From the NCBI GenBank assembly GCA_012513915.1, contig JAAZBG010000120.1, forward strand, positions 1-64,000: a stretch of DNA of 64,000 nt. The letters run 5' to 3'. This stretch comes from Fibrobacter sp. (GTDB lineage: Bacteria; Fibrobacterota; Chitinivibrionia; Chitinivibrionales; Chitinispirillaceae). Below, in pieces: positions 45,358 to 54,897 of the stretch. Below the pieces are notes generated by a model. That model saw only the letters and a program-made list of their open reading frames with translations, was not told where the DNA came from and made no database searches. The translations under genes and the position numbers were made by a program. Numbering within the stretch: the stretch's first letter is position 1; the number at the start of each line of letters is the position of its first letter.

Positions 45358-46140
45358 ATGGTATTAAGAATTATTCTTCCGCTATCTGTTGCCGGTCTGC
45401 TTGCAGGATGTGCAATGCAGACAAAACAACTTGCAAATGAGGCGTTGTTACCTGAAATCGATGTCGTTCAGGTGAAGGAAAATTCTGATCAGGCACTGAA
45501 ATTGTCTCAGGAGATCAAACTTGATGTTGAAGCTTTGAATGCAAAACTTACCGAGAACGATAATAAGCTTACAATGCTCGCTGATGGGGTTTCGAGTGTA
45601 TCAACTGCCAAAATTGAAGAGATCGAAAACAGAATGTCGTTGCTTATTGAAGCAATCAAGGATATACAGGCACAGATAAGAAATCTGGAGACAATGGGAT
45701 TGCGTTCTTCGAAAACAACAACCTCCGGACCAGCTCCGACATTTTCACCTGCCGGACAAATATTAGGATCAGCTGAAAATGAACTGTATAATACAGGGCT
45801 TAGAGCGTTTAACAGTCGTAATTATAAAGATGCGATAAAGATTTTTACCGACGTAATTACCAAATTTCCATCAGGTGAGTATACTGATAACGCAAATTTC
45901 TGGATCGGTGAATGTTTCTACTCGCTGGGGGAATTTCCCTCAGCAATTAAATCATACGAAAAAGTACTTACCTTCAAAAGCTCATCGAAAGCAGATGATG
46001 CACAGTTCAAACTCGGGGTAACCTATAATAAAATGGGGCAGCAAACGCTTGCAAAGCAGGAGCTCAATAAGCTGATTAACAGGTATCCTGCAAGTGAGTA
46101 TGTGTCAAGAACTAAAAAGTTGCTTGATGAAATACGATAG
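45358..46140 (+). CDS. CpoB/YbgF-like lipoprotein of the Tol-Pal system
   Basis: This 260-residue protein has a lipoprotein signal (LLAGC), then a coiled-coil trimerisation region (TKQLANEALLPEI through IEDRMS-like heptads). Two or three TPR units follow (LYNTGLRAFNSRNYKDAIKIF, NANFWIGECFYSLGEFPSAIKSYEK, DAQFKLGVTYNKMGQQTLAKQELNKLI), matching CpoB/YbgF. CpoB coordinates peptidoglycan synthesis with outer-membrane constriction and is usually not lipidated, so the lipobox is a variation. ATG 45358 has GGAG nine bases upstream. No other tol gene is adjacent. Confidence 0.85.
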   Translation: MVLRIILPLSVAGLLAGCAMQTKQLANEALLPEIDVVQVKENSDQALKLSQEIKLDVEALNAKLTENDNKLTMLADGVSSVSTAKIEEIENRMSLLIEAIKDIQAQIRNLETMGLRSSKTTTSGPAPTFSPAGQILGSAENELYNTGLRAFNSRNYKDAIKIFTDVITKFPSGEYTDNANFWIGECFYSLGEFPSAIKSYEKVLTFKSSSKADDAQFKLGVTYNKMGQQTLAKQELNKLINRYPASEYVSRTKKLLDEIR

Positions 46141-46385
46141 CTTTATCATCTGTCAGTAAGTTCGCGATAATAAGAGTTATTATTCTGTTGATCAGGAATA
46201 AACAGTATACACAGCCGTATTCTCTTAAAAGCCGGTCGCAAAAACAGCGGGTTTTGCATGATTAGCAGTGGTAATAGTGAAAAAATAACTAATTTTTGAA
46301 TAGTACTTGCTTTTATGTTTATTCATAAACCACTTTTATACCTGCATAATTGGGTTTTCAAACAATTTTACTTCTGGATTGATAC

Positions 46386-47129
46386 ATGAAACGTACGTAC
46401 TTAGGGTTGGTTTGTGTTGCTTTTTTATTGGTTGCAGTATCTGTTGATGCAAAAAAAAGGCTGCAGTATGATTGCAGTGTCAAAATACCTCAGGCGGTTG
46501 ATGCATATAATATGAAGAAGTATTCGAAGGTAAAGACACTACTTGAAGAGGCACGGATCCAGTGTAATGGTAATCCTAATATGGATACAGTGTACTATTT
46601 TCTTGGCATGTCCTATCTCAGAACAAAGCAGTATCTGGAAGCACGCAGTGAGTTGGAACGGATTTCATCAGACTATCCCGATTCGCCATTTTTTTTTGAA
46701 GCAAAGTTTAGAGCTGCACAATCTGTTTTTCTGAGTTCAAAATCGTTTGAACGGGATCAGGAAGAAACCTTTGAAGCGATCGGGATGTTTAAGGAAATAT
46801 TGGAAACCTATCCTGAAAATCCTGTGAAAGATAGTGTCGAATACTATCTGCAGAGAGCAATTGATAAAATTGAAACAAAAGAGCTGACAACTGCACGCTT
46901 TTACATTAAAATGAACGAATATGAATCAGCAATAGTCTATTACAAGGCATTTATTGAAAATTTCCCGGAGTCAAGGAATGTTGATGAATCAAAGCTGACA
47001 ATTGCTGAACTTTATTTGAAACTGGATCGAAAACGTGATGCAGCTGAAGTGTTGACAGAATTACTGGAAACCGGTAAGGTTCCTGCTGTTTTGGAGAAAG
47101 CAAAAATACTGCAGAAAAAAGTTCAGTAA
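46386..47129 (+). CDS. BamD/YfiO-like outer-membrane assembly protein, apparently not lipidated
   Basis: This 247-residue protein has TPR units and the BamD-type stretch EETFEAIGMFKEILETYPENP followed by KELTTARFYIKMNEYESAIVYYKAFIENFPES. It has a signal peptide (LGLVCVAFLLVAVSVDA) whose cleavage site is AxA-like rather than a lipobox; the only early cysteine is residue 10, too early for processing. BamD is normally anchored to the outer membrane as a lipoprotein. It directly follows CpoB on the same strand with its own 245-base upstream gap. Confidence 0.75.
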   Translation: MKRTYLGLVCVAFLLVAVSVDAKKRLQYDCSVKIPQAVDAYNMKKYSKVKTLLEEARIQCNGNPNMDTVYYFLGMSYLRTKQYLEARSELERISSDYPDSPFFFEAKFRAAQSVFLSSKSFERDQEETFEAIGMFKEILETYPENPVKDSVEYYLQRAIDKIETKELTTARFYIKMNEYESAIVYYKAFIENFPESRNVDESKLTIAELYLKLDRKRDAAEVLTELLETGKVPAVLEKAKILQKKVQ

Positions 47130-47273
47130 CAACCGGTTCTGATGTAATGGTTATGTGATTGTCACCGGAACGTGTGATAGTTCAAAATTGCATCAGAATT
47201 CTCTGTTTGAAAGTCAGACGCTACACTGTACAGGGTGACAAATCTGTACTTGCAGAAGGAATGGGGTGTGTTA

Positions 47274-47474
47274 ATGACTGATTCCTCATCAGAAAAGACT
47301 CCTCAGAAGAAGAAATTTCTTGGTATCAACTTTAAATGCTGTAACATCTATTCCCGCGTTTATATTAACAAGGATGGAACTGCCTATGATGGTGGTTGTC
47401 CAAAATGCGGAAAGAAAGTGCATGTGCGAATAGGAACCGGTGGCGTTGATACCCGTTTTTTTGATGCATATTGA
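47274..47474 (+). CDS. Small zinc-ribbon protein
   Basis: This 66-residue basic protein has a probable zinc ribbon: FKCCN near the middle and CPKCGKK toward the end, giving four cysteines. There is no signal peptide. The Shine-Dalgarno sequence is AAGGA at 47256-47260 before ATG 47274; the open frame upstream to 47235 is not supported. I do not know a function; small zinc-ribbon proteins often bind nucleic acid. Confidence 0.65.
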   Translation: MTDSSSEKTPQKKKFLGINFKCCNIYSRVYINKDGTAYDGGCPKCGKKVHVRIGTGGVDTRFFDAY

Positions 47475-47573
47475 ATACCTGAATAAAGAAGCATTTAAAT
47501 AAGTATCCTTATTAACAATCCAGGCTTCTTTACTTTACGATAGTACATTTTATTTTTACTATTTAACGTCGCT

Positions 47574-49028
47574 ATGAAAATCACACTCATACTAAATACC
47601 ATTTTTTCCGGAGTCGTTCTTATGGCATCAACACATGCGGAAACGTTGGCTGACGTGGATATCCGTCCGGCAGCTGTTGCTGGGAAGTTTTACACATCAA
47701 ATCCAGCAGCGTTGCGTAAAGAGATAATTTCATATTGCTCACAAAAACCGGCCGTTGATGGCACCGTGAGGATGCTTATCAGTCCGCATGCAGGGTATGT
47801 TTTTTCAGGTCCGGTGGCGGGAGCAGGGTATTCACTTATTAGTAAATCGATTTCAAGAGTGATCCTGATTGGTCCATCACATTATGAGTACATTAATGGT
47901 ATTTCATTGACCGATAAACGCATTTATCAGACACCGCTTGGGGATATTCCGGTTGATAGTGAGCTGATAAACACACTTAAAAAAAGTCCGCTTGTGCATA
48001 TGTCAAAAAAAGCAGAAATGCCTGAACACTGCCTTGAGGTACAGCTTCCGTTTCTTCAGGTTCAGTTGGATAATTTTAAAATCGTTCCGGTACTGGCAGG
48101 TAAGACGGATCCGGATGCTGTAGCAGAACTGCTCATTCCGTATATTGATGATAATACTCTTGTTGTTGCATCATCGGATCTATCTCACTATTTCCCGCAG
48201 ACTGACGCACGTGAGCTTGATAATAAAACAATAGCAACGATTATTGCCAGTGATAAGAAAGGTTTCATTGATGCCTGCGGGGAAACACCAATACGAATTG
48301 TTATGGCGCTTGCAGAAAAACTGCACTACAGTCCTGTTAAACTTGATGCTCGTACATCGTGGGAGACTGCTCCGGATTATGGTGAAAAGAACAGGGTCGT
48401 CGGTTATGCGTCTGTTGCTTTTGTAGAAACGGAACAACGGGCAAAATCAGCACATCCGAAGGGAGTTGGTGTTTTGACAAGTGATGATCATGCGTTGCTG
48501 CTTGATATCGCGCGTAAAAGCCTTGTCGCTTGTGTGAAAAAAAAAGAGATGGTACATGTTGATGTTCCTGATGCTCTTAAAGAAAATCGTGGTTGCTTTG
48601 TAACGCTTACGATCAATAATTCCCTGCGTGGATGTATCGGTTATATTGAACCGATTATGCCATTGTATAAGGCGGTGATAGAAAATGCACGCAATGCAGC
48701 ACTGTCTGATCCCCGTTTCGATCCGGTTACTGCATCAGAGCTTGATAAAATATGTGTTGAAGTCTCTGTACTGACTGTTCCTGTACCGCTCGCTTATAAT
48801 GATCCGGATGATTTGCTCGAAAAACTACGTCCTAATATTGACGGGGTGATATTATCATATCATGGGACTCAGTCTACATTTCTTCCACAGGTCTGGGAAC
48901 AGCTTCCCGATAAAATACAGTTCCTGCAGCATTTGTCGATGAAAGCAGGATTAGCTGCAGACAGCTGGAAAAAAGCATCGTACAAAGTTTACCAGGCAGA
49001 ACATTTTAAAGAGTCATGCAAAGAATGA
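47574..49028 (+). CDS. AmmeMemoRadiSam system protein B-A fusion (Memo + AMMECR1)
   Basis: This 484-residue protein carries a Memo-type domain at about 25-285: FYTSNPAALRKEI, SPHAGYVFSGPVAGAGY, LIGPSHYEYINGIS, HCLEVQLPFLQ, VASSDLSHYFP. An AMMECR1 domain follows at about 300-484: GCFVTLTINNSLRGCIGYIEP, ENARNAALSDPRF, LSYHGTQSTFLPQVWEQLP. Memo and AMMECR1 are two of the three AmmeMemoRadiSam system members; the radical SAM partner is not adjacent. Two starts compete. ATG 47574 gives a signal-peptide-like N-terminus but no Shine-Dalgarno; ATG 47622 has GGAG eight bases upstream and gives a cytosolic protein. Confidence 0.85.
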   Translation: MKITLILNTIFSGVVLMASTHAETLADVDIRPAAVAGKFYTSNPAALRKEIISYCSQKPAVDGTVRMLISPHAGYVFSGPVAGAGYSLISKSISRVILIGPSHYEYINGISLTDKRIYQTPLGDIPVDSELINTLKKSPLVHMSKKAEMPEHCLEVQLPFLQVQLDNFKIVPVLAGKTDPDAVAELLIPYIDDNTLVVASSDLSHYFPQTDARELDNKTIATIIASDKKGFIDACGETPIRIVMALAEKLHYSPVKLDARTSWETAPDYGEKNRVVGYASVAFVETEQRAKSAHPKGVGVLTSDDHALLLDIARKSLVACVKKKEMVHVDVPDALKENRGCFVTLTINNSLRGCIGYIEPIMPLYKAVIENARNAALSDPRFDPVTASELDKICVEVSVLTVPVPLAYNDPDDLLEKLRPNIDGVILSYHGTQSTFLPQVWEQLPDKIQFLQHLSMKAGLAADSWKKASYKVYQAEHFKESCKE

Positions 49029-49132
49029 TGCTGCTGTATGAATTGATTTTAGTATCGGCTTGCAGAAAAGGATGAATAATAAGTATTTTGAATTAGATAC
49101 TAAATTGTTTTTATATGTAAAGGAATGGATGT

Positions 49133-49498
49133 ATGCGCATACTACTTGGGTTGTTTCTAATGCTGGCAATTGCAGGGTGTGCAGGTCGTCAGTCTGCCTC
49201 ACTCAAATCGCAGGAATCTGTTGCTGCACAGGTCAATTATTCCGGTGGCAGTGGTGAATCAATTGAGGATGCGGTTAGAATAACTGGAGTTGATAATCAG
49301 AGTGCGGGCCTTGATGCCGAGTATGCGTACATTGTGCAACAACATGGATTGCGAAATAAAGAGTGGCGGGTTGCAAACCAAAGCGTCGTCCAGGAAAAGG
49401 GTAAAATGTACGAGTTGATTGAAATAGAACTGATTCCTACAAAAGCGCAGCGAATTTACTATTTTGATGTAACTGCTTTTCCGTGGAAAAAGAAGTAA
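49133..49498 (+). CDS. Small lipoprotein, hypothetical
   Basis: This 121-residue protein has a lipoprotein signal with lipobox AIAGC and a small mature domain (LDAEYAYIVQQHGLRNKEWRVANQSV..., KMYELIEIELIP, RIYYFDVTAFPWKKK). AAGGA precedes ATG 49133. The order of a helix followed by three strands is compact, but I recognise no family. It sits between Memo-AMMECR1 and AsmA and may be an envelope accessory factor. Confidence 0.72.
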   Translation: MRILLGLFLMLAIAGCAGRQSASLKSQESVAAQVNYSGGSGESIEDAVRITGVDNQSAGLDAEYAYIVQQHGLRNKEWRVANQSVVQEKGKMYELIEIELIPTKAQRIYYFDVTAFPWKKK

Positions 49499-49642
49499 GA
49501 CCCGGCCCTGCCTGCGTGCAAGACCTCATTTTGTAATGGTATATGGAATCTCTCTTTTAAAATCCAAAGGAATTTGCGAACTACATCTTCTTTTCTAAAG
49601 GTAGGGGTTTCGTTTTTTAATATTCTTCATACGGAGTCGTTT

Positions 49643-52378
49643 ATGAAAGTTACTGCAGGAAAACTGGCATTAATCATTATTGCTGGAATTATGGGTATTG
49701 TTGTGCTTGCGATTGGCGCATTGCTGCTTTTTTTCCCGGCGGATAAGATCAAGACTCTTGTAGCATCGGAAGGATCAAAGGTGCTTGGAAGAACGGTGAC
49801 TATTGACAAAGTACAATTTTCACTGTTTCCCTTTATTGGTGCAACAATCAAAGGCCTCGAAGTTGATGGAACAACACGCGGGTCATTTTCAAACGAAAAG
49901 TTTGTAACGCTTGACAAAATTCAGGTGCAGATTGCACTGATGTCGTTATTCAATAAAAACCCGGAAATTACAAAAATCATTCTTGATCAACCGCATATTC
50001 TCATTGAAATTGATACTGCCGGACATTTCAGTTTTGATGACCTGGCTGTTATGCAGGCATCAGATACTCCAAAAAAAGAGAAAAAAGAAGCGGGGCCGCT
50101 TGTGTTACCGGTTCCTGTAACGCTTCAAAAGTTTGCAATAAATAATGGTGTCATTATATACAGGGATATGAAATCAAAGCAGGAATTAAGTGTCAATGAT
50201 CTTGATCAGTCAATACAGTTTTCAATTGACAAAGAATTAAAAGATATAAAAACCAGCGGCGAGCTCATCCTCGGTAGCGTATCAGTAAAGACAAAGGAAA
50301 TTGTAAAACCACTAAAGGATTTGAAAATAAGTCTTACACATGATATGGGAGCAGATCTGGTAAACGGGACTGCAACAGTAAATCAGTTGCGCCTGTCATT
50401 TCAGAAACTGTTTTTCAATCTCAAGGGTAACGTTACCAATCTGAATGCAACTCCGGTTGTAGACCTGAACCTTGAGTCTGACCCTCTGCAGATCAGTGAT
50501 GTATTGAAGGAGATTCCTGTCGAACTCGCCCCGGATGTTGCTAAATTGACAGCTTCCGGATTTGCTGCTGTTACTCTCGCAATCAAAGGTGAGGTTCGTG
50601 ATAGTGTTCCGCTGCCAATAAATGGCACATGTAAACTTGACAACGTAAATGTAAAGTACACGGAACTGCCGAAATCAATAAACAATCTGAATGCACTATG
50701 CGATTTTACTGATACGAGTGTGTCAATCAGCACCATGAAGTTTAACCTCGGAGACAATCCTGTCGAACTGCATGCTTCATTTATTAATTTCAAGAACCCG
50801 TTTGTTGATCTGGGAATTCTTGCGAAACTCAACCTTGCAGATTTCAGGGATATTTTTGTGTTGCCGCCGGGAGCTGAACTTTCAGGTACAGCAAATGTTG
50901 ATATTAACGCCAAAGGACGTCCCGATCCCAATGATCCGTCAAAGCTTGATCTTAAGGGAGTTGTCAAATTTGGAGATTTTTCAGTGCTATGGCCGCCTCT
51001 TGTTAAACCAGCTGTTATCAAGGGTGATGTTACACTTTCGTCAATCGCGATCGGGCAGAACCTTGATGTCACCATTGGTGGGTCAGCGTTAAAACTGAAT
51101 GGCAACATGAAAAACTATTTGTCAATGGTCTTTCCTGTAAAAGGGAAAACGCTTCCCCGTCCGTATACTGAATTTACACTGGCAGCATCAATGCTTAATA
51201 TCGATGAATTCTGGCCACAGTCAAAGGATACTGTAGCAGCCACACCATCAGCTGCCGGTTCTGCTGATACACTGCTGCTTCCGGCTCCACTTCCCGGTAT
51301 TGATATGAAGGCCGTTATCAAGAGTAACAAATGCATCTATCAGGGAATAATTCTTGATAATCTGAATATGACAGTAAATGTAATTAATGACATTGCCGAT
51401 ATTAATGTCAAAACCGGTTTTTCAGGTGGAACAATTACAAATGTACTCAACGGTGATCTTCGTGATGTTAATGATATAAAATTTACCAATAAATTTAACG
51501 TGGAAAAAGTACAGGTAGCAGAACTGATATCGAAGTTTGCTCCATTTATAAAGCCGGTTAACGTACTGAACAGGGAAATCGTTAATCTTCAGAATAGTCT
51601 CAGCGGACGGTTGTCTTTGCAAAGTACTTTTAATGGACGCGGGCGTTCACCGGACGGCATCATGAAAACGCTGCTTGGTGATCTCTCCATCAGGGTTGGA
51701 GATGGTCAGATTACAAAGTCAAATATGGTTGCAAGTCTTGCGTCAAAGGTAGAGAAGTTTGTTGATATAAAGGATATTAAGTTCAGGGATATGAAAGCGG
51801 CGGTTCATGTAGAAAACGAGAGACTCAACTTTGAAGACTTCAAGATCGGTTCATCTGCCGGCGATTGGGATATTAAGGGGAGTACCGGTTTTAACGGTGT
51901 TCTGCAGATGACAGTAAACAATCGATTGACAAAAGAGTATTCTGATAAAGTCAATGCGCTTCAGAATAAAGGGCGTGATGCTGCAAAGAATCTGCTTGCA
52001 GGAACAAAATTATCGGCTGCATCACAGCTTATTGACAATGTTGGAATTCCGGCCGACCGTGAGGGACGTATCACCCTGAAAATGAATCTTGGTGGAACAA
52101 TTGATAAACCGGAGGCATCATTTGCAGGGTTCGGTGAGGGTGTTGCGCCACAAGCTGATCAAAAGATTCCGTCACAACAGGTAAAGCAACAGGCCCAGCA
52201 GGTTATCGAAGAGAAAAAAGCGGAATTGAAAGCTACAATTGATGAAGAAAAGATAAAGGCAGAAGAGGCAGCCAGGAAAAAACTTGAAGAGGAAAAGGCT
52301 GCACTTGAAGAGCAGGCGAAACAAAAACAGGAACAGTTGAAAAATGAAGGCCTGAAAAAGCTGAAAAAATTATTTTAG
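49643..52378 (+). CDS. AsmA family envelope protein
   Basis: This 911-residue protein has an N-terminal membrane anchor (LALIIIAGIMGIVVLAIGALLLFF) and the AsmA opening SKVLGRTVTIDKVQFSLFPFIGATIKGLEV. Repetitive beta strands continue to about residue 820, and a charged coiled coil (EEKKAELKATIDEEKIKAEEAARKK and on) closes the chain. AsmA-like proteins form long periplasmic bridges thought to carry phospholipids between membranes. ATG 49643 has CGGAG 11 bases upstream; the frame is open 23 codons further 5' without support. The coiled-coil tail of about 90 residues is unusual for the family. Confidence 0.85.
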   Translation: MKVTAGKLALIIIAGIMGIVVLAIGALLLFFPADKIKTLVASEGSKVLGRTVTIDKVQFSLFPFIGATIKGLEVDGTTRGSFSNEKFVTLDKIQVQIALMSLFNKNPEITKIILDQPHILIEIDTAGHFSFDDLAVMQASDTPKKEKKEAGPLVLPVPVTLQKFAINNGVIIYRDMKSKQELSVNDLDQSIQFSIDKELKDIKTSGELILGSVSVKTKEIVKPLKDLKISLTHDMGADLVNGTATVNQLRLSFQKLFFNLKGNVTNLNATPVVDLNLESDPLQISDVLKEIPVELAPDVAKLTASGFAAVTLAIKGEVRDSVPLPINGTCKLDNVNVKYTELPKSINNLNALCDFTDTSVSISTMKFNLGDNPVELHASFINFKNPFVDLGILAKLNLADFRDIFVLPPGAELSGTANVDINAKGRPDPNDPSKLDLKGVVKFGDFSVLWPPLVKPAVIKGDVTLSSIAIGQNLDVTIGGSALKLNGNMKNYLSMVFPVKGKTLPRPYTEFTLAASMLNIDEFWPQSKDTVAATPSAAGSADTLLLPAPLPGIDMKAVIKSNKCIYQGIILDNLNMTVNVINDIADINVKTGFSGGTITNVLNGDLRDVNDIKFTNKFNVEKVQVAELISKFAPFIKPVNVLNREIVNLQNSLSGRLSLQSTFNGRGRSPDGIMKTLLGDLSIRVGDGQITKSNMVASLASKVEKFVDIKDIKFRDMKAAVHVENERLNFEDFKIGSSAGDWDIKGSTGFNGVLQMTVNNRLTKEYSDKVNALQNKGRDAAKNLLAGTKLSAASQLIDNVGIPADREGRITLKMNLGGTIDKPEASFAGFGEGVAPQADQKIPSQQVKQQAQQVIEEKKAELKATIDEEKIKAEEAARKKLEEEKAALEEQAKQKQEQLKNEGLKKLKKLF

Positions 52379-52437
52379 TTCATAGTCAGGATTGTAGTAG
52401 CATACAGTCCTGTTGTTATATGGGCAATGAATAATGA

Positions 52438-52758
52438 AAACGCCTAAATAATAATAAAAATATCAGGGTAATCGGGTTTGATGATACACCGTTTGATACC
52501 TTGACACTTAATGCCCGGATGGTCAATATTTGCGGTGTTGTCTGTAATACAGCGAAATTTGAAGGAATGCTCTGGGGTGAGGTGGCAAAGGACGGTACCG
52601 ATGCAACGGGTACCGTTCAGGCGAAAGGGTGTACCCCTGAAGCCGCCGCCCGATTACTTCAAAAGGTAACAGAAAATGGAAATGTTCCTGAAGCTCTCCG
52701 GATCGCTCACTTAATTGGTTCTGCTGTAAAAACCGGACAAAGCGGGAAACGGGCTTGA
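52438..52758 (+). pseudogene. DUF99 (endonuclease dU family) relic with internal deletion
   Basis: The frame starts directly after a TAA-TGA pair and has no ATG, GTG or Shine-Dalgarno near its start. It encodes NIRVIGFDDTPFD, ICGVVCNTAKFEGMLWGEVAKDGTDAT and then jumps to PEAAARLLQKVTENGN and VPEALRIAHLIGSAVKTG, the opening and closing parts of DUF99 proteins. Those proteins are usually about 190-200 residues; here about 90 central residues are missing. GGTACCG occurs twice near the joint (about 52593 and 52610), possible deletion microhomology. An ATG at 52427 is out of frame. Confidence 0.6.
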
Positions 52759-52806
52759 ATTAAACATAGCCTTTAGACATTTGTAAACAAAACTGATTAT
52801 CAGTAT

Positions 52807-53979
52807 TTACCGTTTACTCCGCCACCATGTCAGGTCATCATCATTCCATGGTCGTATCGCAGATATATACGTAAATGAAATACGCGTTTGACGATCTCTG
52901 ACACCGCTGCTGCCGTACTTATTCCCAAATGCACCTTTCATAAAACCTTCAGGCGATCTGATTCTTCCGAAATCAAGATTAAAATGATTAAGTATGTTTA
53001 CTCCAAATCCATAATTTGATTCGTATCTCACTCCTGTATAGTCAAGAAGTAAGCCAAATCTGAAATATCCGGTATTCATAAACCCGAGTTCGATACCCCA
53101 GTGAAGTTCACATTCGTTAATATCTTTCTTGAAAGAATCCTCCTTTACATCGGTAAAAATTGCCTTGTAAAACGGGTCGGGATTACCATTACTATCACTG
53201 TATACAAATTCCCTGTTCACCCGGAGCTCTGTTGCGAGAGAGATATTCAAGATACTGTCAAAAAAAATCTGCTTATCAAATGCTACAGCAAGGTTCATGG
53301 TAAACGGGAGGGGTTCAGGATTACTTCTGTCAGCATAAAAAATGTTGCTACCCATATTCAATGAAGAGTACCCAAGTTTTAAACCGTTCTCAAAGTTATA
53401 AATGTAACCAAAATCTATCGCAAACGCATGCCCGGCACTCTGCCCGCCATCTAATTGAGGAGCGAATGCTGAGAAGATATATTTTGTTGAAATTCCAAAA
53501 TTACTGTGTACTAAGCCACTCTCTCTGAAATGAAAGCCATAGGTTAATGCATAAACATTCTCGTACGATTTCTTCGTTTCCCCTGTACGACCGAATGCAT
53601 CAACAACTTGATTTTCTCCCATACTAATATGATTGAAAAAGAAACTGAATCCACCGAAGAATTCGTTATCGGGTTGATACGCAACTGATAGTGTAGTGTG
53701 GTAAAGATCCCGGATATTAAATTCCGGAAGAAGTGTTTCGTAGAATGTACCAATCGAGCCTCTATTCCATGCTTTATTTGGAATTGCTATAATCGCAGGA
53801 TTATAAAAAGCCGCAGCCTGATTATCGGGTAATGCTACGCCAATCTCACCCATGGAGGTACTTCGTGCACTAAATGGAAAAACCAGCGTAATAACAGCAC
53901 TCTTTCCAACTTGTGATGCACACAGTGAGATGACATACAACGTTAAAATCAGGAATGCTCTCTTAACTATGCTTACCAT
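52807..53979 (-). CDS. PorV/PorQ-like outer-membrane beta-barrel protein
   Basis: This 390-residue protein has a signal peptide and the PorV/PorQ opening FSARSTSMGEIGVALPDNQAAAFYNPAII, read here in pieces. FadL/PorV-type barrel strands follow (LSVAYQPDNEFFGGFSFFF, FGISTKYIFSAFAP, FGYIYNFENGLKLGYSSLNMG). The family has FadL-like 14-stranded barrels; PorV shuttles type IX secretion substrates. Whether it works in a type IX system here is unproven. It diverges from the ABC transporter. Confidence 0.8.
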   Translation of the reverse strand: MVSIVKRAFLILTLYVISLCASQVGKSAVITLVFPFSARSTSMGEIGVALPDNQAAAFYNPAIIAIPNKAWNRGSIGTFYETLLPEFNIRDLYHTTLSVAYQPDNEFFGGFSFFFNHISMGENQVVDAFGRTGETKKSYENVYALTYGFHFRESGLVHSNFGISTKYIFSAFAPQLDGGQSAGHAFAIDFGYIYNFENGLKLGYSSLNMGSNIFYADRSNPEPLPFTMNLAVAFDKQIFFDSILNISLATELRVNREFVYSDSNGNPDPFYKAIFTDVKEDSFKKDINECELHWGIELGFMNTGYFRFGLLLDYTGVRYESNYGFGVNILNHFNLDFGRIRSPEGFMKGAFGNKYGSSGVRDRQTRISFTYISAIRPWNDDDLTWWRSKR

Positions 53980-54138
53980 GGATCCTCCGGATTACGTTAG
54001 TACATACAACAATTGAGTTCTACTTGCTACAAAAAATAAATACTATTTTATAGCAGTACAAGAACGTTTCTTTGCAAATGTATTTATACCTGAATCTGAA
54101 TGGTTGAGGGTTAACATTTAAATGTACTGGACAAAATC

Positions 54139-54897
54139 GTGAAATTTGAACTCTCTGATTTGACGTATACGTATAAAAAAACAGATGCACATGCGCTTGT
54201 TAATATTAATCTGCTACTTGATACAAACAGTATCACCGGACTTGTCGGTGCAAACGGAAGCGGGAAGTCGACACTTATAAAAGTTTTACTTCGCCAGATT
54301 GTAAACTATACAGGAACCTACTCAATTGATTCTGCTGTTGTAAACGATTATACCGGAAGTATACCAGGAAACTACAGAATCGGATACGCACCGGAGGATG
54401 TTATCCTTGATGATGCACTGAGTGGCTACGAGATGCTCCACATTATTAAAGAAGTTCGCTCGATTCCTGATCAGGAATTTATTGATGAGCTTGATGAACT
54501 CTGTGATGAATTACGGATTGATGACTGGCTTAAAACAAGAACCTGTGGTGAGTATTCTCAGGGTATGCGGAGAAAAACTGCGATCGTATGTGCGATGATC
54601 GGGCAGCTTAACTACATCATCCTTGATGAACCCAATAACGGGCTGGATCCTTTGTCAATTTACGGACTTAAACAGGCAATACTTCGCAGGCAACAGAAGG
54701 GTACCGGAGTGCTTGTGTCAACGCATGTTCTTGATATTATTGACAAAATAAGTGAAAACGTTGTCATGATGCGAAAAGGACATGTTATCTATGATGGAAC
54801 CGTGGAAAAATTGAAAAAATCATGGCCTGATAAAGCGACACTTGAAGAAATTTATTTCGAAATGTATTCACAGGCCGACAGGAATGATCTCAAATGA
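54139..54897 (+). CDS. ABC transporter ATP-binding protein
   Basis: This 252-residue ATPase has Walker A GANGSGKST, signature YSQGMRRKTA, Walker B YIILDEPNNGLDP and H-loop STHVLDI. It is of the ABC-2 exporter type, as in multidrug or polysaccharide-like systems. The GTG start at 54139 has no strong Shine-Dalgarno. It overlaps the permease gene by four bases (ATGA). Confidence 0.92.
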   Translation: MKFELSDLTYTYKKTDAHALVNINLLLDTNSITGLVGANGSGKSTLIKVLLRQIVNYTGTYSIDSAVVNDYTGSIPGNYRIGYAPEDVILDDALSGYEMLHIIKEVRSIPDQEFIDELDELCDELRIDDWLKTRTCGEYSQGMRRKTAIVCAMIGQLNYIILDEPNNGLDPLSIYGLKQAILRRQQKGTGVLVSTHVLDIIDKISENVVMMRKGHVIYDGTVEKLKKSWPDKATLEEIYFEMYSQADRNDLK

